This document shows positions 1 through 11,602 of a stretch of DNA of 64,000 nt, one piece after another. A program made the position numbers and the translations under genes. The DNA lies in contig JAMWFC010000116.1 of NCBI GenBank assembly GCA_027475525.1, positions 867,826 to 931,825 on the forward strand, read 5' to 3'. The notes below the pieces were generated by a model. It was not told the origin of the DNA. It did not search any database and saw only the letters and a program-made list of their open reading frames with translations. The stretch's first letter is position 1. Every line of letters begins with the position of its first letter. The stretch is from Macrolepiota albuminosa. Lineage: Eukaryota > Basidiomycota > Agaricomycetes > Agaricales > Agaricaceae.

Positions 1-2030
1 GAATTGCCCGCACAACAAGTTACAAGTACTAGATGTGGGAGCGTTCAAGTAATACCTTGGTGACTATCTTACTAGTGAGTTTTGGATCTGCGACAGAATT
101 TCTTGAGGCAGATGAGCCAAATGCATGAAATTCTATGCCTGATCCTATTTAATTATTGATGGTAGTAAGCATATGAGCCCATTTCTCCTCCCGCTAGCCT
201 TCTGGTTGTATGCTTGAAAAGTCTGCACACTTGCAGTTAAAGTTTCGCATTAGGGGACATCACGGATGAAACCTTAATGGCACTCAAGAGCTTGATGTCC
301 TGCTCCATAAATCTAGAGCCATCTTCTCTCAAAGGAAGGCGCCAAAAAGATGGCACACTAATGATCAAATGTCGAATCACCCAGGACCTTGCTGCCGTGT
401 TCAATTGTTATTTACCCAGGCTGTTTCTACCTTAATCTAGTCTTGGGTAGTGACCACCCAATTCTTTAGAACAAGGAACCGAGTATCCCTGGACCATGGC
501 GTGCACGAAGAGAATAATCATTCTAAACTGCCTGTAATCTACCAAGTATAGAGCCCTTTTCGGATTCTGCTCAGTGAACCGAATATTCCTGGAACATGGC
601 ATGCACCACAGAAGAGAATAATCATTTAATGTGACTAAACTGCCGTCGATGCATCAAGTATACAGCGCTTTCGGATTGCGTTACACATCAGCCACCTAAT
701 TTGTTGAGCTGGACAGAATGAGGGTAGACAGCCCCGAAGCGTCGTCACCGGGGATCCCACTCTCATCCATGCCGAACATCTCGACACAAGAACAAATCCA
801 AATTGAAGAAAGCACTAATATGTCGAAAACGCGAAACATAGAAGTCGATAATACCATAGGGCTCGCCAGTGACGACACTCATCCTCATGAGTACCGAGTC
901 ATTTTATCGCGAGTCCCTGGCGGCTTCCACAGCTAAAAAATCTAACTGTCGAACACGGGGACCTGTGTCAATTCCGACTGGCGTAAAATCAAAGGGTTCA
1001 ACCAGTGTTTCCTGCCATCGCTTGATGTGTAAACGTGATTGTTCTGTTCTATCAGGTGTATTGCTACAGGTTTTCGTACATGGGCTGGCCTTGCTCCCTA
1101 CTTCAAGTTCAATAACCTTACCGTTGAAAAATATAAAATGATCAGTAGATGCTTCAAACATGAAAATGCCATGTCATTGTTCTGTCTTCAATATAACACA
1201 GCTGTCTTCCAGCCATTCCTAGTGCACCAACTGTTGAAAGGGTTCGGCTGCCAACTAGATCTACAGAACACGATGTACTTACTCCAGCGACCGTGCAACC
1301 AAAACGGTTTCAACCCCGTTCTATGGTGTTTCAGTCCCAATAGATAGACGTTTGAAGCCTGTTTCGAATCAGTTCTTCACGTAATTTTCACTTGCGAGAC
1401 ACCCTCCATCCAAATGCAGGATCAACAAAGACGGCCTGTGATGGAAGAACAGTTTCTACCAGACCTGCTCCGCGAGCACCGGGGGAGAGTTTACATTCGA
1501 CAAGATCTCTGGGCATCTCGGGCCGGAATGAAAACGTTTCGAACCCATGTTGGCCAAGTGATACCGTCTTTTCCTCCGATACGGAGTCATATTACTAGCA
1601 AAAGCAGGCGTATTAGATTCCATGTACAGCAAATTGGACACCGAAGTATCTGCCAGAACTTAGGTTGGCGGGTACTGGTGCACTAATGACGTGAATGAAG
1701 AGCGCTGCCAAATTCCTTTCCTGTTCGAGTCTGTAGACGGGCATGACATACCGCATTGATTGAGGCTGTACGCGAAACTGAGATGCCCGCCGATACACTT
1801 CACAGCTTCCATTCTGTCAAGCTTCAGGTTATTCTAGTACCCGGTGTGTCCCCAATGGTGATAGTAAGATTCATCAGAGCGAAGAAAGCAAAGGAATCGA
1901 CGTCCATCCAGTAAATGACGAAGAAGGAATCGAAAAATACTGAGTGATGATACTGAGTAATGATAAAGTAGAAACCTAAAAAGGGTGGAGCACGGGGTCT
2001 GTTGACGATTGTTAACACTTGTTTTGTCAC
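1..2030. other. Stretch without a recognised gene
   Basis: Only short ORFs occur here and none resembles a family I know. A 72-codon ORF from 718 is Ser/Pro rich and has no clear continuation by splicing. The one structural feature is a diverged tandem repeat at about 476-680. Degenerate coding sequence is possible. Confidence 0.4.
476..680. repeat. Diverged tandem repeat, about 100 bp unit
   Basis: Two units start at 476 and 576. Both read as gaaccgaRtaTYcctggaMc, then atggcRtgcac, then agagaataatcatt, then a (c)atcaagtata-like tail and ttcggatt. The copies differ by substitutions and small indels, so this is an old duplication, unlike the exact 77-bp duplications elsewhere in the window. 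Confidence 0.6.
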
Positions 2031-2080
2031 TTTCGCCTATCATTCTATTTTTCTCCTCTTGGAGGATTGCAAGGCCGCAT

Positions 2081-2088
2081 TATAAAAG
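2081..2088 (+). promoter_or_regulatory. TATA box of the small secreted-protein gene
   Basis: TATAAAAG lies 61 bases before the ATG at 2142, at a normal distance for a fungal core promoter with a short 5' leader. Confidence 0.55.
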
Positions 2089-2141
2089 GGCGGGCAGGGG
2101 GCATTGCATCTCGGTACCAGAAATCTCTAAATCCTACTCAA

Positions 2142-2697
2142 ATGAAGTTTAGTCTCTCCCTCGTCGTCGCTGCGTTCGGTGTACTATTTTCTACTGCCAA
2201 AGCTCAGAGTATCGTCATAGGCTACCCTGAGGATGGTGCATTTGTCACTCCAGGATCCAATATTACTGTTGAAGTAGACCGCCCAGTTAGTGGTTTATCT
2301 TAACCAATGGATCATTCTTTTAAAATCTCTTGTCACATGTCACCAGAACACATTGTCAGGTTCGACTGAAGTTGCGGTCGTCATTGGTGTCATATCCTGC
2401 ATTACATCTGAGTGTCGGCCCGTGGAAGACGGTGTGGGCACGGTCCTATATAATGGAGGGTATCATCCAGAATACCATAATGAAGCGCCGTTCTACAAAC
2501 CCCCTCATCAGAATTTTACTGTTACTATTCCTCTAACTCTTCCCAGGGGGAAAGCCCAGCTTGGGGTAGTCCATATGACATTAATAGGGGTGAGTTCTGC
2601 AATAGGCTAAAAGAATAGCTTTTGAAACAAATATTAATTATAGGCGGGTTTGTTCCCGTTTCTCGAAACTCGAAATATTACTTTGAACGTCGTTTGA
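2142..2697 (+). CDS. Small secreted protein
   Basis: Three exons (2142-2285, 2347-2589, 2644-2697) give 146 residues, with introns of 61 and 54 nt. The N-terminus is a clear signal peptide (MKFSLSLVVAAFGVLFSTAKAQ, probable cleavage after AQ). The mature part has an 'IxxPxxGxxVxPGSNITVEVDRP' opening, then a 'GSTEVAVVIGV' strand, 'GTVLYNGGY' and 'QNFTVTIP', and ends 'ETRNITLNVV'. This arrangement is familiar from a widespread family of small beta-rich secreted proteins in Agaricomycetes with no known biochemical role. It would be exported to the cell wall or medium. I am confident in the gene model, less so in any function. Confidence 0.78.
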
Positions 2698-4731
2698 AGA
2701 GGTTGTTCGTTGCATTGAGATTGTACAAGGACTGAGGACTTTTACTTTCCGTTCATTGTGTGCCCAGTAGCTGAATATATGCATCGTTTCCAGTGATAAG
2801 CAGATTTTGATGAGTTGCATTTGTGAGGGCAGGATGATGGAATGAGTTCATTCACTATATGTAGCAAAACTGATTAGCAAAGGGACTTGTTTCAAAGAAA
2901 TCATACCTCAGGCATCCTGTAGTCATCATTCCCTGCAGGGCTTTGGGTACCTAAGCAAAGTCAAATCAGTGACACTGATTACAGTATACACTTGAACATA
3001 CAGTGAATTTTTTTGGTGTAAAGAAGAGCCATTGGATGTATCAGTGAGAGGATGAGGAGAAGAGGGAAGGAAAGTTTCAGCTGGAACTCATGCATACAAT
3101 AGTGGTAGCTAAGAAGAAATGTGTGAAGCAAGGAATTCAAAGTCAAAATCATGTGACGATGTGACAAGGCAAATCAGTGGTAAGTTAAAGTTGCAAACAC
3201 CAATTCTTCCATCTCTCTTCATCCCTCCATCCCTTAATACACCAATTTTGAATCTTACTACCACCAACATACTTGGTACATTTAGATTGAATAGTTTTCA
3301 TGGTCTTATCAGGTCTGGTAAGATCAAGATTCTAGCACCATCCAACAATACTTGACCCCACTCCAGAAATTTCACTGCTTATTTCATTCACATTGTTCAA
3401 TATGTTTCTACATTTAAACTTTCCTCTGGTCATGTTTCCCACTAAACCCACTAAATATCATTGAATATTTTTGAAGCTACAATGCATCCTCTTCTATCTC
3501 AATTTGCCAATATTGTTACCTACAAGTCCTACAACTCAGAATGTCTACTAAATCATTTGAATGCCAATGATTTGATGAGGTATGCTGGCACATCCATGAG
3601 GAACTGTTGAATGTATCTTCATCATGAAAAAGTGCATTTCAAAGCACAACCAATTTGTGCTAGACCTAACTTGGATTGCAATTTGTCTTCAGTATGCTGT
3701 AGCACCATTCAGTCCATGTATTAACACATTCTTATTTGACTGTCAACAGGACCAGTTATTTTGAATATTGCATTTCCACCCCAGACCCTACATACTTCTT
3801 TGTGAATTTCATATCCAGTAGTTCTTTGAGTGATGAGTTTGTCTAGTATGTATCATATAACCAAGCTACTCAATTTCTAGGCATGCCCAACTTCATTGTT
3901 CATATAGCATTAGATTCTCCATTTCCAAGTGATATCACTCTTGATGTTGATGAATACATCAATTTGTAGTTTGAATACAATTTATTTTATCTCATCTTAT
4001 ACAAAGCATCGATTGACAAGTACTGTAACTAAAATACATCACAACTTTCAAACTTCCAGGTTCATAGCCTATAAATTAATAACAAGAAAAAAGCTGTTAA
4101 TACTATTCAACTGTTGATTGAGCCTCCTCTAAGCTAAAACTTTCCAACAACAAACCAGAGATCTTGTGGCTCATTTGAAAACACTGATATTGGCTGCATT
4201 GACACAAGGGAAATTATATCAGAAGCCATTGTTCCCTCTGTCATAGAATGCTTAGATTGTGCCCATGAGAGTCTTTCTGTATGGGCAACCTCTGGAGGCT
4301 ATGGCTCAGTCACACAGCTGGCAGAGGAGATCCAAAGTATATTAGAGAATATACTAACAATATCATAATAACTACTCACCTTGCAGAGAGAAATTCAAAG
4401 AGAACAAGCCTAAAGATTTCCTATGCTAGGACTAATGCTTCTGGGGCCTTGGAAGCATGGAAAACAACTGTACAGAACAACAAAACAGTAAAAAAAACTC
4501 AGAAATCGCCTAGATAAGTGATTACACAAGTAAGGCAAAAAAACTCTGAATTTTCAAAGTCAGAAAAAAAAACTCTGGCTTTTGTTCTATTTCTTTTGTC
4601 ACTAAATACACTGCACACAATTTGGCCATTTCAACAAGTGTATATAACCTCATTGCTACATGACATATATCCACTGAATTTGAGATTACAATTTGTTCAG
4701 CATCATTTTGGAGTGGGCAGGCCACTTGATT

Positions 4732-4885
4732 TCAAAACAACAGAACAAGTAAACTATCAGAAGGTGGCTTGGCTAATAGTTGAGATTTCTTTTTGAATTC
4801 AAGTTCAGTCAAAACAACAGAACAAGTAAACTATCAGAAGGTGGCTTGGCTAATAGTTGAGATTTCTTTTTGAATTCAAGTTCAG
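4732..4885. repeat. 77-bp exact tandem duplication
   Basis: The unit beginning TCAAAACAACAGAACAAG at 4732 recurs at 4809, offset 77. It lies in AT-rich non-coding sequence. It belongs to the set of 77-bp-period duplications interpreted as probable assembly joins. Confidence 0.9.
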
Positions 4886-5464
4886 AACATAAGTTAAAAT
4901 AGCATTGATTTAACAACAAAGTAGAACTTGCTGAAATGGATTACCAAATGAATTGGAATGTTTCTTTCAAGACTATCAATGGGTACTCTCCATAGTATCT
5001 TGTAAAGAGTATAATTCAGAGCCTGCACAGAGTGCTTCACTTGTTAAATGATTCAGTATGTGTATAGATAGCCAGCACACTTGAAAGCAGTCAACTCATT
5101 TCTGATAGTAGAGATTTTTATGCTCATCATTGAATTAGATAATAAAAGAGTGTTTTTAAGCAATCTGGTGTTCAGTAATGCACCATTGAACAAAAGTCCA
5201 AACTGCAGCCACTAGCTTGCAGAAATTTTTTCAGTATGCATGTGGAAAGATTACAGTGGCTCAAAAAACTGTCCCAATGTTTCATACTTTTTGAAAGATG
5301 ACATTGGCATGAAGGATGGGAAGTGCTTAAAATCCTGATTAAATCATGTAAAATACTATGGCATCGTAGCTACAAAATGAATCTAGGTTTATGTAATCGA
5401 GATCAAAACTGATGGAGCAATAGCCATTTTAAAATATTCACTCATTGGGACAGTTTTTTGAGCA

Positions 5465-5618
5465 TCTCTAATTTTAGTATCTAGTACTTTGTATGTCCTC
5501 CATTTGCCTTGATAACTGCTTGAATTCTTCTAGGCATGCTTTCTCTAATTTTAGTATCTAGTACTTTGTATGTCCTCCATTTGCCTTGATAACTGCTTGA
5601 ATTCTTCTAGGCATGCTT
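5465..5618. repeat. 77-bp exact tandem duplication inside the Tc1 element
   Basis: The unit starting TCTCTAATTTTAGTATC at 5465 recurs at 5542. It spans the inner edge of the left inverted repeat and the 3' end of the transposase. The right-hand side has no matching second copy, so the duplication is not part of the element's own structure. Confidence 0.92.
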
Positions 5619-6576
5619 TTTATTAGTCTTTGGCATACCTCTGGTAGTATTTCATCCCACTCCTTTGCAACCCTCTCCCATAATTCATGCACACCATAAG
5701 GAGGTGTTTCATACTGCCTAAGTTGCTCTTTGAGGTACTCCCAGAGATGTTCAATAGGGTTGAGATCAGGGGATTGGGCTGGCCACCAAAGGACATTAAA
5801 GTTGCTGTCCTCAAACCACTTGTCAGCCCTCTTGGAGTTGTGTTTGGAGTCATTGTCCTGTTGAAAATAGTGGGCACCCTCCTCCATCTCCAACTTCTCA
5901 AAGTTCTCCTTTGCTCCATCATCTAAAATTTCACAGTACTGCTCTGCATTCATGATCCCCACCACCTCTACAAGCTTTTCTACTCCATTCCAACTCATAC
6001 AGCCCCATACTATGAGATTATTCCCTCCTCCATGCTTCACAGTAGGTGTAGTTGTTCAGTCTGAAATGTCTTCTCCTTGTAGCTTCCACACATACTGCTT
6101 CCCATCTGACCCAATCCTGTTAATCTTTGTCTCATCTATCCACAACACCCTTTTCCAGTCCTCTATAGTCCAGTTCTGATGCTTCTGAGCCCATTTAAGC
6201 TGTAGTTGTCAATGTTTAGCTTTGAGCATAGGAACTTTTCTCTTGGTAGCAGACCAATACCCCTCCTCCTTCAACACATTTCAGACAGTCTTGGAAGAGA
6301 CAGGGTTGGAAATGATGTTGTTGATAAAATTAGTGGCCTGGACAGCTGTATCAAGTCTCTCAGTTGAGATTTGTCGAACAATAGCCTGTTTATCACATGG
6401 AGTAAGCTTAGCAGGACAGCCTCCAGGATGGTTTTCCTTGTCCATCTCCAACTCTCTACCAATCCTCCCAGTAGTAGACTTCCCTAGACCAGTTTGAGCC
6501 CCAATCTGACCAGAGAATACCCTTGAGCAAGAAGAGAAGCAACAGTAGAGTATTGTGCAGAAGAAATAGGTTTCAT
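5558..6576 (-). pseudogene. Tc1-like transposase, inactivated
   Basis: Reading from an ATG at 6574-6576, the protein starts 'MKPISSAQYSTVASLLAQGYS'. It shifts frame near 6513, and continues with a helix-turn-helix segment 'IGAQTGLGKSTTGRIGREL'. The DDE catalytic domain follows: 'VLWIDETK' (first Asp), 'FQQDNDSKHNSK' (second Asp) and 'WWPAQSPDLNPIEHLWEYLK' (third acid, usually the Glu of this block). Three in-frame TGA stops interrupt it, after 'SKTV', 'AKH' and 'GEDISD'. Each sits where relatives normally carry arginine, consistent with CGA to TGA changes. The gene cannot make a full transposase. The C-terminal part 6040-5558 is still open. Confidence 0.9.
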
Positions 6577-7918
6577 CATAGTGGTTGAAGGTCAAGATGT
6601 GGTTCAACCAGCTTGAACTACTCCCAAATATATCTAAACATGGTCACATGACTTTGTTTATATTCCCACATGCAACTTACTCTTTATTTCTGAGTAAAAT
6701 AGGGATAAACCTGAAAAATTAGAGATGCTCAAAAAACTGTCCCAATGAGTGAATATTTTAAAATGGCTATTGCTCTATCAGTTTTGATCTTGATTACATA
6801 AACCTAAATTCATTCTGTAGCTACAATGCCATAGTATTTTACATGATTTAATCAGGATTTTACATACTTCCCATCCTTCATGCCAATGTCATCTTTCAAA
6901 AAGTATGAAACATTGGGACAGTTTTTTGAGCCACTGTACACAAAAAAAGCAGTGCCAAGCTCATAGATGTAAAGAAACCAGTTAGCTGACTTGTAACTGC
7001 TGAATATCTTCTTCTCTGAATTCCATAGAGTTTGGTAAAAAATGAAGGAAAATACTGTGTTGAATTTTCTACAAGTTTTTTCATGTTTAGACATCTTCAA
7101 TAAAAAGAGCCCAAGACCAATTGTTATCATCTGATTCTGGTAAATTTATTGGTGATAAATCTATTAAGGCAATGGAGAAACAATGAGAAACAAAATCTTT
7201 AAAGAAAACTTAGAAGAATAATTTTCAATCTTTTAAATTCCAATCCAACAATCAGATTTCTTGTTCTGGTAAAGTTGCACACCATAAATTAATAGTATGA
7301 ATGAATGAATTGTGATTATACCATCAGCAAGCCACTATGCAGGGCTAAGAGGTGGGGGTAGGTTCTAGTGCATATCCTACTCCTGCTGTGTAAACTGCAG
7401 TCTATCTATGTGTGGTCATGTATTGTATTGTTGTGATGTAGAACTCTCTTTTTATTGTCTTTGTAATTATCAAGATGTCTTTACTAGTAATATTAGTATT
7501 TTTAGAAAACCCAATAAAGTCTTCACCACAGAAAATAATGCCAGTAAAAATTTTTGTGGGATGACATGATGGTTGTTGGTTGTTGTTGTTGTTCTCAAGG
7601 CTGTAAAACCAACTTATAGCTATTCACAGAGGCAAGGCTTGCTGGTCAAGTGATATTATGTCAAAATTCTGTATGTTCTACATCATCTCTACATTATCAA
7701 AATTCAATTCTCAAACATAACTATAAATATGATTTACATGCACAAAGAGACAGGAAAAAAATTTGCCATTTCCAATATACATATTTCCAAGGGGAAAAGA
7801 TTTGAGACAATGGAAAAATGCCTTTTTCTAAGGCAAAAAGTTGCCAAAGAAATAGCATGACACATTTCTTTCTCGCTTTTTCTGGTGAAAACAGGTTCTG
7901 ACACCAGCAGTAAATAAT

Positions 7919-8291
7919 GCACTGGGTGCAGGGAATGATATTTCTTGGCAAAACAATGTAAAAACACTGTAAAAATAATCCAATTAATTTCAGAATTTTA
8001 TTTGAATATTTCTGGCAAAATTATAGAAAAAATATCTTAACTGAACTCAAAAGAATTACAGAACAAATTGCCACAGGATGCTTGCTCTATTTCTTAGGTT
8101 CAGGAATGACTGAAATAGTCCTCTCCAATGCATTTGAGAGAATCAGACCAAGTACCATTCAAAATTTGGTTACAATATTTTTTCTTTAGTTTTTATAGAA
8201 ATATTTAAATAAAATTCTAAAATTAATTGGATTATTTTTACTATGTTTTTACATTGTTTTGTCAAAGAATATCATTCCCTGCACCCAGTGC
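7919..8291. mobile_element. MITE-like palindromic element
   Basis: GCACTGGGTGCAGGGAATGA at 7919 is matched by the inverse sequence ending GCACCCAGTGC at 8291. The arms remain complementary for roughly 115 bp each with scattered mismatches, including CCAATTAATT near 7980 against AATTAATTGG near 8220-8231. The central 130 bp is unrelated sequence without an ORF. Size, long imperfect inverted repeats and lack of coding sequence fit a miniature inverted-repeat element. I see no convincing target-site duplication, so the family is undetermined. Confidence 0.6.
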
Positions 8292-8885
8292 TAGTTCTAG
8301 AAGATACCTAGAGTAGGTCAAGACCACTGTGGGCTCTGCCCAAAGTCTATAAAAAATCAGTTTTTAACTTGGCTTCTCGTATCATCAGAATCAACTTTCT
8401 CAGAATGATAATACTCAAAAATCCAACGCACGACGAAGTCTATAAGTTGATGTTTGAAAATACGATCCACATGTAACGACGAGACAGTGTAAAAAAAGAA
8501 GTTGTGTAACAAAATACATGGTGAATGATAGGACAAGTTTATAAGCGGAACAAAAAGCAGAAGTTGACAGGGTGCAGTAGTAACAATTAGTGGATCGACC
8601 ATGGTGCGGCAGACCAGGCAATCAGTAAGACAAGTACTAAAATAAGTAATGTATATCTGTCCGTTAGGACGTACTACTTTTGTCGATCTGGTTGTGGAGA
8701 GAAAGGTTGCGCGGCGGGGTGCGTATCGTGGTTTGTTGGGTGCTGGTGGCGATCAATAAATAAAAATGCAACCTGAGCGGATAATGATCGGGTATGAGTA
8801 GTGCGCCGGCTGCTGTCAGGTTGGACGTATGTAAAAAGGGGATAAGACGGAGGCAGAGGAAGGTCTACGATCCTGGGTCATGGGT
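8292..8885. other. Intergenic, no gene seen
   Basis: The AT-rich island ends near 8350 and normal composition resumes. No conserved ORF is visible. The last part would hold the 3' UTR of the mitochondrial carrier gene, which reads leftwards. Confidence 0.4.
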
Positions 8886-10040
8886 CTACCACCTCAGGAT
8901 CCCCTCATAGATTGAATACATGACAGCGGCATTCGGCACGACACGCATGAGGTGAGCACTAAGGCCTCCGTATAGTGACCGTGCACCCTCCTCTGCGAGG
9001 ACGAGGCGTAGTGTTTGAACCAGTCCAGTGTATTTGATCACACCATTGACACTTGGCTGTCTCAACCGTGTTCTTAGTACCTTAATGGAAGGTGTGAGTA
9101 GCAGTCAGGTTTAGATGGAAAGAAAGACACACCTCATGAGGATATGTTATGAGACTTGCCACGCATTTGGCTGTACCCGCGCTTCCAAGCATACCTAACC
9201 ACTCCGCAACACCACCTCTGCCCTCGGTGGCAGCGGTGACCCTCTTCAATCGTTCATACAAAACCCACTGGATCGTTCCCTCCGTGACACCCAAGTAGCT
9301 CGCACTTAGACCCTTATAGAAGCCTTTTATCCCTTCATGTTTCATGATATTTTTTATAGTCTTCCAGCTGCTACCGAGCATCTTCTGGCCTGAGACGTTC
9401 TCGTGATTGTTCGTACTCAGCTGAAGGCGCGTCTTGACGACCCATATTGGATTTGTCGCTGTACCAGTGACGACACCGGCAACGGCTGCGGCGGTAAGGT
9501 GCACGTATGTGTTCTCCTTGCCATCGTTGAAGTGGTTGGCAATGATGTGCTTTCCGTTACCATATGTGTAGAAGTTGATGGAACGGGCTGGGATAACGCC
9601 TACGAGCGTGGGCCCAAGGCCTTTGAACAGAGCTTTAGGTGACTCCTCGCGATATATGTCCCTATTTTGACATAAGCTTAGCTCCGCCCCTAGGGGAAAT
9701 TGACTGCGGCTGAGAGACATACCGTAGGATATGTACCGTCTCAACAAAGTTGTAGAGGAGGCCACCTTGCCGTGGTACACCAACCATGAGGCTCCCTCCG
9801 TTTGTCATCATCCCAATAGATGCGCTCTTTGCTTGAAAGAGGCTGGACTGCAGTCGCGTTTTTACCACGTCGAACGGGCTCGTTACAATCGCACCACACA
9901 TGCCTCCCAGCCTTTTCAAAGTGTTTGAGTAATTTTGTCCTCTCAGAGTGAACCTCCAACACAACGTACCCTCCAGCCACGAAGTGCTGCCATGATTTGG
10001 AAGGAAGAAATGTCGTTCTAGTCGCGGATGTATCAGACAT
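8886..10040 (-). CDS. RIM2: Mitochondrial carrier protein, RIM2-type pyrimidine nucleotide carrier
   Basis: Four exons on the minus strand (10040-9970, 9911-9723, 9661-9133, 9080-8886) give 327 residues. All introns are 52-61 nt GT-AG. Three carrier repeats are visible, each with a P-x-D/E-x-x-K/R type signature: 'SPFDVVKTRLQ', 'NPIWVVKTRLQ' and 'YPHEVLRTRLRQ'. The middle block 'LGPTLVGVIPARSINFYTYGNGK' and 'YKGLSASYLGVTEGTIQWVLYERLK' are diagnostic of the Rim2/SLC25A33-36 branch, which exchanges (deoxy)pyrimidine nucleotides across the inner mitochondrial membrane and is needed for mtDNA upkeep. The substrate assignment is by family similarity. The start at 10040 is supported by the usual 'W-x-H-F-V-A-G-G' beginning of the first helix. 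Confidence 0.9.
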
Positions 10041-10385
10041 AACTTTCCTGTCTTAGGGTCTATGAAATTATAGGAGTAGTACGGCGTTGAAGAAGATAAG
10101 AGGAATGGAAGAGGAAACCCCTCGAACAGCGATTGAGGAGGTAACTGAGCGCTTGGAAGAGGGGTCCGTCAAAAAATCTCCCTCAATTTTTCGACGCATC
10201 ACGTGCACGTTGGACGATGGGGCGCGGTTGATTCGAGTTTAATTGAAACTTGCTCAGAGTCCTCATGCCCTCATAGCAGACTATTGAACAGCCAGCAAGG
10301 GCGATAGCTGCGTATCCGGCCCCTACGAAAAAGCAAAATTACTGCTCGTTGAACCAGCGAAAACGGTATAAAAAAGACAGCAAGG

Positions 10386-11314
10386 ATGTTTGTTCTTTCG
10401 ATTTTGAAGGTATACATCTAGCGACTTACGGAATGCATGCAATTGGACTTAAGGAACCTCAGGATACAGTAGCCATCCATCCGTCGAATTTCGGAGCGCC
10501 TGCAGACCAGGCACTTACTGTTGAACTCAACAAGAAATACGCTAACCGGGTTCTACACGATGTCGGACTCTGTATCTGTGTCTTTGATTTAAGTGAAGTT
10601 GGAGAAGGTAAGGTTCGTTATGGTGATGGTTTTCTCTGGTATAAAGGTAAGCATCATTTTCCTTGACCATTGAACTGAGTTTGAAAGCGCTATTAGTGGT
10701 GTTTCGAATGGCTGTGTTTAGACCATTCACTTCGGAAGTTATTGTTGCTAAAGTCAAATCCTCCGACGAGGATGGCATTAGACGTATGTCTCTTATTACA
10801 AAACCTTTATTCTTTGAACCACCGATTCCGTTCAGTAACTGTCGGATTCTTCGACGACATATACATCCCAGCATCCTACCTCCCCCAACCAACAGCATTG
10901 TACGTTCCTCTCCTGATTTTCACTACCAACCTCTCCATGCTCTACCTCACAGTGATCCAAACGAACGCGCCCACTTCTGGCTACCCGACTCTGAACTTAC
11001 CTCAATACACGACATGCTTGATACCCCTGTCGCGGAGCGAATGTACATCGACCAGGGTGAAGTAGTACGTGTGCGCGTGGAGGCGGATGATTTTTACGAT
11101 GACGAGCCTGGGCCACCGAAAATGGCGGAGGGCGTGCAGATCAAGAGCGAGGCGAAAAGAGCACCGTATAATATCATCGTCTGTTTTTGTTCTTTACCTT
11201 GCCTCTTTTGACGTGTTGATTCGTTTGTAGTGTTCGATTGCGGAGCAAGGACTTGGTCCCGTGGTGTGGTGGAGCGCTGCGCAGGATGGTGGTGAACCTA
11301 TGGATGAAGAATGA
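10386..11314 (+). CDS. RPC25: RNA polymerase III subunit Rpc25/RPC8
   Basis: Six exons (10386-10409, 10463-10646, 10697-10783, 10836-10899, 10953-11178, 11231-11314) give 222 residues. The N-terminal SHS2/Rpb7-like domain reads 'MFVLSILKDTVAIHPSNFG...NKKYANRVLHDVGLCI'. It is followed by an S1/OB domain with 'FRMAVFRPFTSEVIVAKV' and 'TVGFFDDIYIPASYLPQP'. The C-terminus 'GLGPVVWW' is the typical end of Rpc25, which separates it from Pol II Rpb7. With Rpc17 it forms the stalk of RNA polymerase III, which acts in initiation. An acidic insert (around 'ADDFYDDEPGPP') lies late in the OB domain, as in other Rpc25 proteins. The Pol II paralogue RPB7 lies about 10 kb downstream on the same strand. Confidence 0.93.
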
Positions 11315-11602
11315 TTAATAAACCTCAAATCCAATAGATCGAGACAAAATGTAAACACCATGTATACGTAGAGTCTATTTGATTGGAAGCTTTGTTCTCG
11401 TCGACAAACACACTTTAATCGGTGGGTTCGGACACTTTACAGCAAATGTTGGTCTGATCTTGGCGAATCGCCAAGCCACAGATCAGCTGTCCTCTCGGCA
11501 GCGCTACTGGCCCTGCTCAGTCAGGCATATCCAGTGAGGCGACTACTTAACCGCTCCGTCCAATCATCGTGAACTGTAAGTCGCCCATCGACTTCGAGGG
11601 CA
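11315..11602. other. Intergenic between RPC25 and a membrane-protein gene
   Basis: Nothing beyond likely 3' UTR and promoter sequence is seen. Both flanking genes read rightwards. Confidence 0.4.

Larger units (their letters stand above)
5254..6936 (-). mobile_element. Tc1/mariner DNA transposon with long inverted repeats (non-autonomous)
   Basis: The ends match as inverted repeats: CAGTGGCTCAAAAAACTG at 5254 and its reverse complement ending at 6936. The copy is flanked by TA on both sides (5252-5253 and 6937-6938), as expected for Tc1/mariner target-site duplication. The inverted repeats are about 220 bp (5254 to about 5474; about 6716-6936) and differ by a few substitutions. Each repeat also carries an inner, inverted copy of its own tip (5443-5464 and 6729-6750), so the tip motif is present four times. 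The body holds a degenerate DDE transposase on the minus strand. The 77-bp duplication at 5465 adds length that is probably not real. Confidence 0.93.
2700..8350. other. AT-rich, transposon-bearing island
   Basis: Base composition is visibly richer in A and T than in the flanking genes and long poly-A/T runs are common. Apart from the Tc1/mariner copy (5254-6936), the MITE-like palindrome (7919-8291) and two 77-bp duplications, the sequence has only short ORFs and no gene I recognise. Decayed mobile-element sequence is the likeliest content of 2700-5250 and 6940-7918, but I could not find LTRs or a reverse-transcriptase motif. Confidence 0.55.

Noticed and set aside
2880..8350. LTR retrotransposon filling the AT-rich island
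   Set aside because: I found no pair of direct long repeats at the edges, no primer-binding site and no reverse-transcriptase motif.
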